DNA from: Chara braunii
Taxonomy: Eukaryota > Streptophyta > Charophyceae > Charales > Characeae
Length of the DNA stretch: 30,747 nt
Direction of reading: 5' to 3'
NCBI GenBank assembly: GCA_003427395.1
Contig: BFEA01000265.1
Span: 1,559,983-1,590,729 of the forward strand
The notes beneath the pieces were generated by a model. The model was not told the DNA's origin, searched no databases, and saw nothing but the letters and a program-made list of their open reading frames with translations. This document shows, one piece after another, positions 18,095-28,146 of this stretch; within the stretch, counting starts at the first letter, position 1, and every line of letters starts with the position of its first letter. Position numbers and translations under genes: made by a program.

Positions 18095-19802
18095 TCAACG
18101 CAAGGCAAAAACTTTACCTTTCCTTTCTCTGTCGTAGGTGTGCACTATGTCGGGAGCAGTCTCTAGAAGTTTTGTTCTTGTGAACCACATGTCGTCCTTA
18201 GGTTTCTGATAAGCGAACCTGACCTTGTACTGTTTCTGTGGGCGACCCCTACCTCCCGTCCTGAACACATCCTCTTCCAGAATAAGGTCTATGTCATATG
18301 TGCCATCCATATCTGGTGGAATCATTGATTGACGCGATGGAAATTGCTGGCTCGTGAAACAAGGCAACAACTTTGATGCATGAAAGACTTGGTATGTGTG
18401 GAGGTGTGCCGCTATCTCAATCGTGTAAGAGGGCCCATCTTCTCCGCCTTTACTTCTAGGACAGGCCAGGGTCCCCTATACGCGGGTAACAAGTTATGTG
18501 AGATGTTCTCTTCTAAGGGCGAACTCCTTAGACTTGACCCATACTAAATCACCTACCTAGAACTGCGATGGGCGACGATGCTTATTAGCTTGCTCGATCA
18601 TTTTGTGCGGAGTTTTCCTCAGATTCTTAGTCACCCTCGCGATTTCTCTCTCATGCTGCAACGCAAATTCTCTAGTTGTGGGTGGCAGTCTCTGTATCTG
18701 GTCACGATTCAGTCCAAACGGCCTGCGCGACGTAAAGGACTTGTGCAACTCGTTAGGAGTTATGCAGGTAGCTAAGTGAACACTATTGTTGTAGGCACTA
18801 GCTACCTTAGAGAGCGTCTCATCCCAGTTAATCTGATTTGGTCTAATGTACATCCTCAGTATCTGCTGCAGGATCTTATTCATTTGCTCTGTCTGTCCGT
18901 TAGTTTTTGAATGACGGTCAGATGACATCAACAACTTGAGTCACAGACTCTCATAAGCTCCTGCAAAGCTGACTGGCAAACCGCGTGGCTCTATCACTAT
19001 CTATGGACAACAGAATACCGTGCTCACATACCCAGGCATCAAAAAACTTTTCTACTACTAATTTTGTGTGTGCCTTAGGGGGCAAAGGAACAAAAAGTGC
19101 ATACTTGCTAAAACGGTAAACTATGACCATGACTTGGCTCTTGCCATGCCTACTCTTTTGACCCCAGCATCCATAAAGTCAATGGACACAGACTCTCCGG
19201 GTCCTGATGGGATAGGCAGGGGTCTGAGAATACCCAATGGAGCTCGGGTCGTAGTTTCGTTGCACTGGCAGACTTTGCAACTGCGCACATACTCTATGCA
19301 GTCAGCCTTCATGCTAGGCCACGTGTAGGCACGTGTCAGGTTGGTCAATGCCTTTTGCCAGCCGAAGTGCCCTTCTGTGTCGTGACATTCCCCTAAGATT
19401 GACTTCGGATCTCTTCACTGTTGGGGATGCACAACCAATCCAAGACGTATGTCTTCTCATACAACAACACGTTCGCGGTGCGGTAATCCGGTTCACTGGC
19501 TGGGTCCTCCTTTACTCTCTTCAGGAGGTCACTATAAATAGGGTCTTGAGTGTACGCATCTCTGACTTTTTGCTGTAAGTCGGTCCCTATGTCCAAGTAG
19601 TGAACTATGGCTCCAAAGTAGTTGGCTCTCCTACTCACGGCATCTGCTACCACATTGTAAATTCCTTTAACGGGCTTGACCTCAAAGTCGAACTGGTTGA
19701 TCTCTGCGGCCCACCTAGTAAGCTTAGGTGTCATCTTGGTCAGAGTCTTTAGCCACCTGAGTGTCTCGTGGTCTGAGTAGAATTTGAAGTGCCTCCCAAG
19801 CA
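18095..19802 (-). pseudogene. Ty3/gypsy chromovirus-type pol relic (RNase H end, integrase, chromodomain)
   Basis: Minus-strand order follows a Ty3/gypsy pol 3' half. 19802-19627 is the C-terminal part of RNase H (YSDHETLRWL, then VVADAVSRR). 19390-19260 is the HHCC zinc-binding region (HDTEGH ... CKVC). 19250-18780 is the integrase core, with Asp in SIDFMDAG, Asp in DSDRATRF and Glu in NGQTEQMN. 18540-18350 has GDLVWVKSKEF and VFHASKLLP. 18320-18140 is a chromodomain-like tail (IDLILEEDVF ... MWFTRTKLLETAPDIV). It is broken by frame changes near 19392, 19130 and 18940 and in-frame stops near 18557, 18495 and 18480. Protease, reverse transcriptase and gag are missing. The normally conserved DRFSK reads YRFSK. 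It cannot be active. Confidence 0.92.
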
Positions 19803-19849
19803 AGCACTGGCACCAGCGCCCAGAGCATTCAACCCTGTTGTTCCATGAT

Positions 19850-19933
19850 GAAACGTTTTTCACCTTTACGGTAGCAGATGCAGATCTCAGGGCTCGATCC
19901 CTAGACCACACCCCTACCCATGTACAGTATTAG
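19850..19933 (-). repeat. Right arm of the inverted repeat
   Basis: Complementary to 17973-18056. It directly abuts the RNase H remnant and module A. Its plus strand contains GGCTCGATCCCTAGACC (19892-19908). The 11-base GGCTCGATCCC recurs at about 25806-25816. Confidence 0.85.
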
Positions 19934-19939
19934 TTGACC

Positions 19940-20752
19940 TGTGTCTGTTTAAACCCACGACCAGTGTGCTGAAAGTCGTGTGTTTGGCTGTTGTAGATAG
20001 TGTGGTCGTCGGGTGTTGAGCTGTAGGTCTGTTGGTTAGGAGTCAATAGCAGTGGTCTAGGTCGTAGCTGCTTCAGTGTCGAAGGGTCAAGGTCATAGCT
20101 GCTACAGTATCAAAGGGTCAAGTCTACGGCCTTCCAGAACTTCCGGAAGTGGCCTTTCACGAATCTTAGAGGCAATCCGCGTCTGAGTCAGCAGAGGGCA
20201 GTCCTAGCACAGTCAACAGAGGGCAGATCTAAGTCCTACCTGTCCTAGTCAGCGGTACCCAGCCCAATCGCACTTTGTCTAGTCAGCAAGTACCATGTGG
20301 GACTGTGTGCACCCCGAGCCCTGTGGAAAGGGGCAGACCATTCATTCTGCCTGTCAACCGTGCGGAAGAGCTGTCGGAGCGTCTGCTGTACGAAGGTCTG
20401 CAGATGCCCGAAGAGGAAGTGGGCTAAGAGGAGGAAGACGCAGCCATAGCCGCTTGTGTAAGATAGAGGGAGTAGGCGGCAGCCATAGCTGCCAGTTAGC
20501 ATATTTAGTGTGTGTGTGTGTGTGTACCTTTGAACTGTGTGTATGTGTGTGCGGCATCCAGGGAGATCCAGGGTGTGTGTGCGAACAAGTTGCTGGGAGT
20601 ACAGCAATCGGCCATAGCCGATCGAGACAAGTTTGAATCTGAACTGTGTTCTTGGCTTCGTTATCTCTGAGCGTCGTGTGGGCGCAAGTCTCCAGCTTGA
20701 TCGTCATCTGTTTGCGTGCATGCTGAGCATCGAGGAAGACAAGTTTGATTGC
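19940..20752 (-). repeat. Dispersed repeat module A, right copy
   Basis: Aligns with the reverse complement of 374-1170. It contains two adjacent 31-bp units, AGGTCRTAGCTGCTWCAG..., at 20059-20089 and 20090-20120, and a (TG)n run at about 20510-20524. Non-coding in any defensible frame. Confidence 0.75.
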
Positions 20753-21364
20753 AATGCTGTTGTGACTACTGTCTATGATGCTTGCAGCTTGCTGGTTGGT
20801 ATCTTCAGGGGCGGCGGCGGCAATGAAACTTGGCGGCAACGTGCAATGCACGAAGGTGAGCTGGCAGCGCTGCATGACTGCCCTCGAATGCTGCCCTGGT
20901 CATTCGACTTCAGAGTCGAGGCAGTGAGAGTCTGGAAAACAGTGGGCCGGCGGTGCAGTGAGCAAGCATGCTGCACTCGAACGTTCTAGCCTTCGAGGCA
21001 GTGGGTGCAGGAACAGCGGCGGGGCGGCGGCGCTGAAAAAGTTTCAAGCCCGAACTTACCCATGTTGGGAACTTGGGATGGCCCGAGGGAGGGAAGAGGG
21101 GGTGGGGTGGGGGAGGGGACAGTATACTACCTGGTACTTGTACCCCGGTTGCCCCAAAAGGAACCGCTACATGCCCATACCCATTTCAGATTTTTTTTAA
21201 CCACCCGAGACCGCCCATGCCCGTGTTTATTTTTCCATTGGCCGCCCATACCCGGGTTATTTTGCTTTTCCCTGCCCCTCTCCCCTCATGATCTCCATGG
21301 GGGCAACTGTAAGATCTCAACATGTCACCCAGAGTGAGCGACATCCTTGAGAAAAAGTCAGCAA
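20753..21364. other. Gene-free stretch, G-rich then pyrimidine-rich
   Basis: A GGCGGCGG-type patch lies near 20812-20822 and a G-rich patch GGGTGGGGTGGGGG near 21099-21115 could form a G-quadruplex. No gene signal was recognised. Confidence 0.4.
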
Positions 21365-21560
21365 CAGTCATCATCAATCATCATCAATCGCCATTGCCAT
21401 TAGCATCAATCATCATGAACTGTCATTATCAGTCGTCATCACCATCAACATTATCAATAGCAGAACCCCATAGGCAGCAGCAGCTGCAGGAGCAGCAACA
21501 GCAAAGAAGGAACCGCATCATCATCACCAACACCATTAGTCCTCATCACCATCAAAATAG
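21365..21560. repeat. CAT/TCA-rich imperfect trinucleotide region
   Basis: Degenerate ATC/TCA units are interspersed with CAG/CAA-rich sequence near 21475-21510. Open frames here are low complexity. Confidence 0.8.
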
Positions 21561-22043
21561 TGGGGTCCTAAAAACATGAAGTGATGAGGATTCCAGAGGG
21601 AACGGGAACGCTCATTTTCTTCTTCTTTTTTCTCTTGCCTCACCAGTGCAGTGCACTCCCTGTCGCTTCACTTATCATCATTCCTAAGAATCCTAAGATT
21701 CCTAACCCATTTATTTCAGACACGTCTAGCTCCCTCTCTCCGCACCCGTCTGTCCCCTATCAGACCCTCTGCCTCCCGACAGGACAGTAACTCAACCCTT
21801 AGGAAATTTGACTTTGACTGGTCACCCTCGCGGTTTTGCATATCTTCCTTGCCACTCCGCTGGCAGTTTCTACAGTCCTGTCCACTGGCAGGAATTGGTC
21901 AGCTACTACTTACCAGTCAGCGCAAATGGGTCGGGGCCTACATGGTCACCCGTCGGCAGTGGCCATCTTCAAGATTGCAATCTACAATTGATTCTAGATG
22001 TTTTTTTACGGAATGTACAATCATCCAATTTTGTTTTGTTCAG

Positions 22044-22045
<2 letters not shown>

Positions 22046-22093
<48 letters not shown>
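22046..22093. repeat. Poly(T) run of about 48
   Basis: The run is followed by CAG|TAGCGC, so on the plus strand it resembles a 3' splice site with an extreme polypyrimidine tract. It is equally the minus-strand poly(A) tail of a retroposed sequence. A second T-rich block ending AACAG|GTACTT lies at about 22191-22222. Confidence 0.9.
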
Positions 22094-22398
22094 CAGTAGC
22101 GCTAGCTTAATTCAAATTTTGTCACTTGCCAGTACCCATCGGAGCCGCCTCTCAGGGCTTCCTTAGGGACCGATTCACTCTGCAACCTTGATTTTTTTTT
22201 ATTTTTTTTTTTAACAGGTACTTATGGCCCCCTGGCTCCAAGTCCATTCTGGGGAGCACCAGTCCGGTTCCTTTTCCACCGGCACGTCAGAATAAAATAT
22301 TACATCATGAAACACACTCACTGTGGCATACTCAGTACCCTGCGGGCCCAGCAGGGCCCGGCCAGGTAGACTAGGGGTCCGTAGGTGTAGGGCCTGTT

Positions 22399-22594
22399 TC
22401 GTTTCAGCCGAAAAGCCTGAAAACGAGGGCCTACAGGCACTGTGTCGTTTCAGCCTAAAAGCCTGAAAACGAGGGCCTACAGGCCCTGTGTCGTTTCAGC
22501 CTAAAAGCCTGAAAACGAGGNGTCGTTTCAGCCTAAAAGCCTGAAAACGAGGGCCTACAGGCCCTGTGTCGTTTCAGCCTAAAAGCCTGAAAAC
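22399..22594. repeat. 46-bp tandem repeat, five units, each with two hairpins
   Basis: Units start at 22399, 22445, 22491, 22523 and 22569, with a spacing of 46 except across the N at 22521, where 14 bases are missing. Each unit contains TCGTTTCAG...CTGAAAACGA, a stem-loop around CCTAAAAGC. It also contains GGGCCTACAGGCCC, a palindrome with a 2-base centre that is degraded in unit 1. The break at N suggests collapsed or missing repeat sequence. Confidence 0.92.
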
Positions 22595-22800
22595 GAGGGC
22601 CATTTTCAGGCCCTCATAAAGTCGACCTGCCCTGAAACTTAGGCACCAGACCAGGGTTTTAGCACAGGCCATTTTGGGCCTGTTTTCAAGACAGCCTTTG
22701 TTTGAACTTCAACGCCAGGGTCTGGCACGTTTTGGCATTGGTAAGAGCAGCCTCCTGGATGGGCCAGCACTATATAAGACTGGCCCGCCCTACAGGCTGC
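22595..22800 (+). promoter_or_regulatory. Promoter/LTR-like segment with TATA box in a hairpin loop
   Basis: GGGCCAG (22761-22767) and CTGGCCC (22780-22786) form a perfect 7-bp stem whose loop carries TATATAAG (22771-22778). Upstream stems include CAGGCC/GGCCTG around ATTTTG (about 22665-22682). The 46-bp hairpin array lies directly upstream, the same order (hairpins, then TATA) as at 10622-10832. Likely an LTR U3 or a promoter. The driven transcript is unknown. Confidence 0.5.
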
Positions 22801-23564
22801 AGAGGGTCAGGAGGCAGTTCATAGGAACTTCCCAGGCACTTCACGTGCAGGAGGCAGGAGGTAGTCTTCAGGATTCGGCAGCAGCACTCTGGAGGAGCGC
22901 TGCAGGAGTAGTAGTAGCATTAGCAGTAGTCTTCAGCGCTGGGCGCTAGTAGGAGCTAGAGTAGCGTTGGAGAGAGAGAGAGATGGTTGGCGGAGGCCAG
23001 GGAGACTTACCTGTGGCGCCATAGCTCCAGCTTCGTCTTCGATGTACCTGCAACAAGGCGCCACCTTCACAGGTTAGTACCGGAGAGAGAGAGAGAGAGA
23101 GAGAGTTCTTCTTCTTCCTCTTCTAAGTCCATCTCTTCCTCACCCTCTCGCTACCTGACTTCTCAGGATCTGCAGACTACGAGAGAGAGAGATTGGTGAC
23201 TTTGGGACTTGACGACATTTGGATCCAGACTCGACATTGGGATTCAGACATTTGACGAGAGGGATTATTTGGGACTGTACCGAAGACTTGGTGTTGACGA
23301 CATTCCCATCTTCCCCTCTTCTTCGTCTAACCCCCCTCTTCTTCGCCTGTGTATAGTTGGGGACTGGCGCATTCTTCCTGTGTGAGCGCCAGGCCCCTTC
23401 ACACCATGGAATGATGATGATGTATGATTGATCTGCATGGCAACATCGATTGTTCGGATCACTGGTATTTAAGCCTTCCGCTGTGCTATCTTGTACTATG
23501 TGAGAGAGGTCGGTTCTTGTTCTGGTCTGTACCGTTACGGTATGCGACACTCACGCTTCCTTCC
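22801..23564 (+). other. Leader-like region downstream of the TATA box
   Basis: (GA)n tracts lie at about 22973-22982 and 23083-23104. CCTGTGGCGCC pairs with GGCGCCAC-CTT-CACAGG at about 23010-23073 as a long imperfect hairpin. The GA tract is followed by TCTTCTTCTTCCTCTTC. There is no open frame with recognisable content. If this is an LTR, it would be R/U5 and leader. Confidence 0.35.
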
Positions 23565-24278
23565 GTCTGGGCGAAGGAACCCTGAACAGCATTGATTACT
23601 CCTGCATAATGGAGTATTGACTGTCAGCTTGCCTTACTTCCACCTTTCCTCTCAGGTCCATTGCACAAACCTATCGGATGACTAATAAAGAGCAAGAAAG
23701 GTAAGAGAAGCTACGGAAGTTACAGTCCCGGAATTTGCCCTTCAATATTATGTGACCTGTCATGGATCTTGTCCTTGTGCTGGCTGGAATCTCTGTCTTC
23801 GCCACCCTGCTTCTGAGTTGTGCCAGTCTTTCCATCGTATGTGACAGACATTTCTCTCTGCCACTTTGCCCCTTGCAAGCCACACCTTAGTGAATTTTGT
23901 CTTGATTCTTCTCTGTTGCTCTTCGTCATCTGGCATGGACTGTCTCGTCTTGTGCCATTTACAAAGGATCTCCACCTGAATGAAAGACCTGTCTCCGCCC
24001 AAACCTTTTCCCTTGGAGTTGAGAGTCCCTCAATGGTTCTACAGCACCTTTCCTTCCAGATGGACCACTCCGCAACCTTGATTAAATTCTCGACAATTCA
24101 AAAACACACTTTGGCAAGTCATTCTTGTGCTTTTAACCATCTGAGGGAATTTGTCTAAATAGAAAGAACTTGATATGCACATGCTGTGCACATGCTAGGA
24201 GCTGGTGCCAACACATGATATTATCAATAGAAAAAGTAATGCACACAGTAGCTTGGCGACTGTGATGTCCTCTCTCAC
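23565..24278. other. Gene-free stretch
   Basis: Short overlapping minus-strand frames exist near 23671-24002, with no recognisable motifs. This could be an intron or the 3' end of the minus-strand gene that follows. Confidence 0.35.
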
Positions 24279-24444
24279 CTGTTAAAATGCCGAACAGAAA
24301 TGCACCAAGCGCTAAAAGCAGGGACATGAGAGCAACGAATACCATCTCCCATCGTGTAAGGTAAAAATTATGTGCTACCCAGCGATATGCTGCCGCCATA
24401 CCTAAGAACACGAGCAGAAGGACAAACATAAACAACCCGGCCAC
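24279..24444 (-). CDS. Candidate exon: two-transmembrane-helix segment, family unknown
   Basis: On the minus strand a TGTGTTAG acceptor is followed by a 166-nt open segment ending at AACAG|GTGAGAG, a good donor. It encodes two hydrophobic helices, LFMFVLLLVFLGMAAAY and VFVALMSLLLALGAFLFGIL, joined by a short basic/aromatic loop RWVAHNFYLTRWE. Both splice sites and the helix-loop-helix content fit a membrane-protein exon. It starts in phase 0, compatible with the end of the exon at 27588-27877, though 3 kb of sequence with other possible exons lies between. I do not recognise the family. Confidence 0.5.
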
Positions 24445-26767
24445 CTAACACAGCAAGTGGCAATGACAGAAACCACAATACATCAAAAACATTACAGCAT
24501 CAGAAAAACAACAGTGCATGTGAGAGCGGCAATGAGCAAAACTATCCACAAGGGGAGACACCATGAAATCTTTATATGAACCATGCGCTATCTGTAACGA
24601 TCCATGCCAAATGGAGGAGGAGAAGAGGATGGGAAAAGAGGGAAAAAGAGGGAGGAAGAAGAGGAGGATGCACTGCCAGGTGTAGGCATGATGGGATTTA
24701 TACCCTGGTAAGTTGGTCCATAACCAGGGAGCAGTCAACAGATAAACAAATCACCTAGAAAAGAAAACTTTAGTCCCCCATATCCTCCTCCCTCCCACCT
24801 CCTCTTCATCCCTCATAATATCGATGTGCATCATCACTGTTGTCCTCAAACCACCCTTCCCCTTCGACCCTTTTCCTCTCCGCTGGAGAGGTGCCACAAA
24901 CAGGCATTCCTGGCATGCACAGCTGCACCCAAACTCCAAAACTTGGCCTGGGTCATCACACTTAATTGAGCAACAATTGAGCAACAAATCGCTCATTTCT
25001 AAGCTCTGACCAACCAGGTCTCTACTGCTGGTCTTCACTATCAGTCATGATTGCACATGCAGCTCTAACGAACGAGTACTTGAGTCATTCTATTGGCCAT
25101 TCTTTGGACCTGACAAAGTGATAGATAGTGAGGCTGCCTGATGGGGAAAAATCTCCTCCTGCTCATCCAGTCCGATTTCTACATGACTTCAATTCATCTA
25201 TCTGTAGATTCTGTACACATGGACAGATGTTGCCTCCAATTGCTCCCCGGTTCTCAAACGATCGGCACCTAGTGGTAATGTAACTCTGTTTGCTGGAGTC
25301 CTGCATGTTGATACACATGCTTGTTCGTTCATCGTTGGGGTACTGATTGTACGTGTGCAAGTCTTTTGTCCACCCCAGTCGTCAAACAAATGGGTCGCAC
25401 TATCATGATCATCAACGGAGAGGAAGAGGTGCAGATGGCCTATCCAATAACCCAAGCAGATTGAGACTACAGTCAAAGCAAGAAGAAGACAATTACAAGA
25501 TTGTACAGAATGTAATAATTGAATAATAAGATTGTAGAAATCTTTGCACTGTGAAAAGACATGGTAGCAGAAAGCAGCAGGAGAAGGAACTAACGGAGAC
25601 TAAAATGCAATGAATTGCATTGCCTCTCTGCGAGTTGTACACAAATTTCCTGTTTTGAGGTTGTTGGGACTTGATCCCAAGACCTCTGGTGTGCTATATG
25701 TCTGCTGTGTTCCTTGTCTGTGTTGTTTTCTTGTTTTGATCACGGCAGGACTTGATCCCGTTACCTGCAATTTGTATTTTTTGTTTGCTAGTTTGAGCCC
25801 TATTGGGCTCGATCCCTGAGTCTGTCACCAGTGGTCTCTGTGTGGTAGTCTTAGGCCATTCGGCCTTTTCTTTTGCCTTGTCCTAGGTCTATGTCCCCTT
25901 TCCCCAATTTCCACCGAGATAAAGATGAGACTTGGGCTGTTGCCTGAAGAATCCCTCATAGGTCTAGTCCGCGAGTCTAGAAGTAGCGGGAGAAAATAGA
26001 ATTGGGGTCTTTTGCACCTCGTTTTGCTGCGGAAACTCTGCCCGTCCGTTGCTAAAGCGCTGCTGTGCTATTTTGGGCGTCATCTTCTTCCTCGAAGCCC
26101 AGCCATAGCTGGGGTTGAGAAACGAAATTGAAGATCGCACTGCTGCTATTTCGCAGGTCTGCATGGGAGTTTCCACAGGACTGTGTTGTTGGGTGTGGGC
26201 GCTGCCATTTTCCACTTGGCAGCCATATCTGCTGTTCCTCACAGGGAACTTCACCTTCTTCGAAGTGCCGAATCGGTTGTCGCCTTCTTCATCAGGACTT
26301 CCAGCGCTGCGCTTCTGTGCGGGCGCTGAGCTGGCGCTGCTATCATTGGGATTGCCAGTTCAGATTGGCACGTTGTGACAGCTGTGGGGTTACTGCTGCT
26401 ACGGCAGCCATAGACAGGAGTATGAGCTGGCGAGGAGGAGGAAGAAGACTCCTGCGTACTTCGTTGAACACTTGTTTTTGGTTGTTCAGGGTTGTTGTAA
26501 ACACGGTTGTGATTCTTGGAACAAGTACTCTGGATTGATTGGAGGAGGACGAGGGATTGCAGAATTGAAATTCGTTTTTCGATTCTCTGTGTATTTCAAG
26601 CTTCCGCTCTGCATATCTTCTCTCCGGTTTTGTGTGGATTTGCCTCCTTCGAGTCTACTCTGCAATTGTATGTGTGAATGGGAATGTGTGAATTCGCTGT
26701 GGATTGAAGTTCAATCGGGTACATAACAAAAAGACCTGCTGCAGCTTGGCTCCAAAAGAAAACAGGA

Positions 26768-26995
26768 GGGAATGCCAAAGACGTTTTTTTCCTTCTTTAT
26801 TTGTGATCGTACTCGCATGTTGTTGAGGTGTTCTGTGCGAAGGGAATGCCAAAGAAAGTCTTTTTTTCCTTTGTTTGTGGTCGTAGTTGCCTATTGTTCG
26901 AGGTATTCTAAGGCAAAGTTTTTTCCTTCTTTGTTTGTGATCGTAGTTGCCTGTTGTTGAGGTGTTCTGTGCTAAGGGAATGCCAAAGAAAGGGC
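26768..26995. repeat. ~70-bp tandem repeat, three units plus a start
   Basis: GGGAATGCCAAAG...TTTCCTTCTTTRTTTGTG...GTTGAGGTGTTCTGTG units begin near 26768, 26841, 26911 (shortened start) and 26978 (start only). Unit length is 67-73 bp with indels. Confidence 0.85.
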
Positions 26996-27010
26996 AGAGT
27001 TTAGGGGGTG

Positions 27011-27055
27011 GAACCACCTCCCCATCCTTCTTCCTCACTCCACAAGTTCCATCGC
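27011..27055 (-). repeat. 45-bp segment shared with 30246-30290 (possible micro-exon)
   Basis: 41 of 45 bases match 30246-30290. On the minus strand both read RWNLWSEE[ED]GxGGGS[TA]P in an open frame. A CGATCAG acceptor-like sequence lies just upstream (minus sense) in this copy. Confidence 0.6.
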
Positions 27056-27159
27056 AAGACAGTTGCCTGATCGTACACAGGGAGAATTAGGACAATGGCA
27101 CCAGAGCCAGGCAAATAGCAAAAATGCAAAGGAATCTTCACTGTCTCCATATTGATGAA

Positions 27160-27605
27160 ATCAGGGAAGTAGAAGTGTTTTTTAATCCCTGCATATTTCA
27201 CAATGGAATGCAACCTAGACCCTAAGCCCTCAAGCAAGACAGTGACAATAATCTGATGCTCTTCAGTTTTCATACCGGAAGGTATGCAAGGAGTCTGCAT
27301 GGAAAAACAAGGCAGACAAAGAACTCCAGCTGCCAATTTTTGACACTAACCAACAGAAATGTAACAGCAAAAGAACATATGAAATCAGGAATCCATATTT
27401 TCTCTATCGATTGAGGAAAGCAGGGGGATCCATGTATATTTCACACTGGCACGACAGGTTGACAACATACACCCTAAACACTGATGCTCTTTCAGACTGG
27501 ATGACAGTGATGATAGCCTGATGCTCTTCACGCGTCGAAGATGAAGATAGGCCACATGCGCGAACAAGACTGACAAGGAACTCTCACCTGCCAACATTTG
27601 ACACC
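27160..27605 (-). repeat. Diverged tandem duplication spanning an exon edge
   Basis: About 27160-27345 and 27410-27605 are direct copies offset by roughly 243-265 bp. Shared anchors are the exon edge GTGTCAAA...TTGGCAG, GAAGAGCATCAG and TGTGAAATAT (minus sense). In the right copy the exon edge is followed by GTGAGAG. In the left copy the same place reads CTGGAG, so the donor GT is lost. The left copy retains an open AVTFLLVSVKNWQ-like frame. Confidence 0.65.
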
Positions 27606-27877
27606 GATTAAGATGGTCACCAGGGCTAGCAATAGCCATCCGCCAGCAACCAGTCTGAACGCTGCCTTAGAAACTTTCCATCCGTCATCCTTCCTGCCGA
27701 TGGGAGGAAACGGTACACAATCAACGTTGCACAGCATTATTACCTCTTTATCCTTGGCAACTATTTGATCTGAAATGCCGGGCAATCTACAACACCCTTC
27801 CATCTCAGAAACCCAAGCACACTTCCACTCACATTTGCTATTGAAATCAAAACAAGCAAATTCATGGCATCCAGCAC
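27588..27877 (-). CDS. Candidate exon: Cys-rich segment plus one transmembrane helix
   Basis: A good acceptor (TTTTCCATCTTGTATAG) precedes 27877 and a good donor (TTGGCAG|GTGAGAG) follows 27588. The 290-nt segment is open throughout. It encodes about 97 residues: a Cys-rich part (GCHEFACFDFNSKCEWKC, then EMEGCCRLPG and MLCNVDCVPF), a charged stretch GRKDDGWKVSKAAF, and a hydrophobic helix LVAGGWLLLALVTILIGV. The paired Cys spacing followed by a helix suggests a lumenal or extracellular domain anchored in the membrane. The exon ends in phase 0. No family is recognised. Confidence 0.55.
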
Positions 27878-28146
27878 CTATACAAGATGGAAAATAATGG
27901 AGGCCCAAAATTTCAGAAAACTTGTCACCCAAGGGTCATTTTAACCAAACTTGCCACCAATTGACGGAGTGGAGACCATAAAACTAATTGCAAAATAAAA
28001 AACCGCAAAAATAAAATTAAAAAAAACTATAAAACAGCAAGGCAAAAGTGCACTTTCATGAAATTTCGCCAACGCTCAAATTTCAGAAATCTTGAGAAAT
28101 TTCAGAAATCTCAGCAGAGAAATTTCCAATTCTCCACATCATACCA

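Larger units (their letters stand above)
17973..19933 (-). mobile_element. Inverted-arm-bounded insertion carrying Ty3/gypsy pol remains
   Basis: A 1.96-kb segment with 84-bp inverted ends lies between modules B and A of the right composite repeat, at the place occupied by unrelated sequence in the left copy. LTR retroelements end in direct repeats, so inverted ends imply rearrangement, a fold-back element that captured pol sequence, or two opposed copies of a small repeat. No target-site duplication was recognised. The right arm includes GGCTCGATCCC, one mismatch from a Pol III B-box consensus. Confidence 0.6.
24445..27587 (-). other. Intron-like interval with possible small exons and repeats
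   Basis: Between the two better-supported minus-strand exons there are open pieces that could be exons. 24570-24730 reads PGYGPTYQGINPIMPTPG on the minus strand. 24751-25038 has GCSCACQECLF. 25163-25476 has DDHDSATHLFDDWGGQKTC or, in another frame, ERTSMCINMQDSSK. None has a full set of splice sites. 25660-25820 (plus) holds three GGRCTYGATCCC-like motifs. 26000-26560 has repeated CAGCCATA words and no gene call. Confidence 0.3.

Noticed and set aside
21651-22166. Plus-strand frame including a poly-Phe stretch
   Set aside because: It reads through the poly(T) run at 22046-22093 and has no recognisable domain.
25660-25820. tRNA gene suggested by TGATCCC motifs
   Set aside because: No cloverleaf can be drawn and no A box was found at the correct distance.
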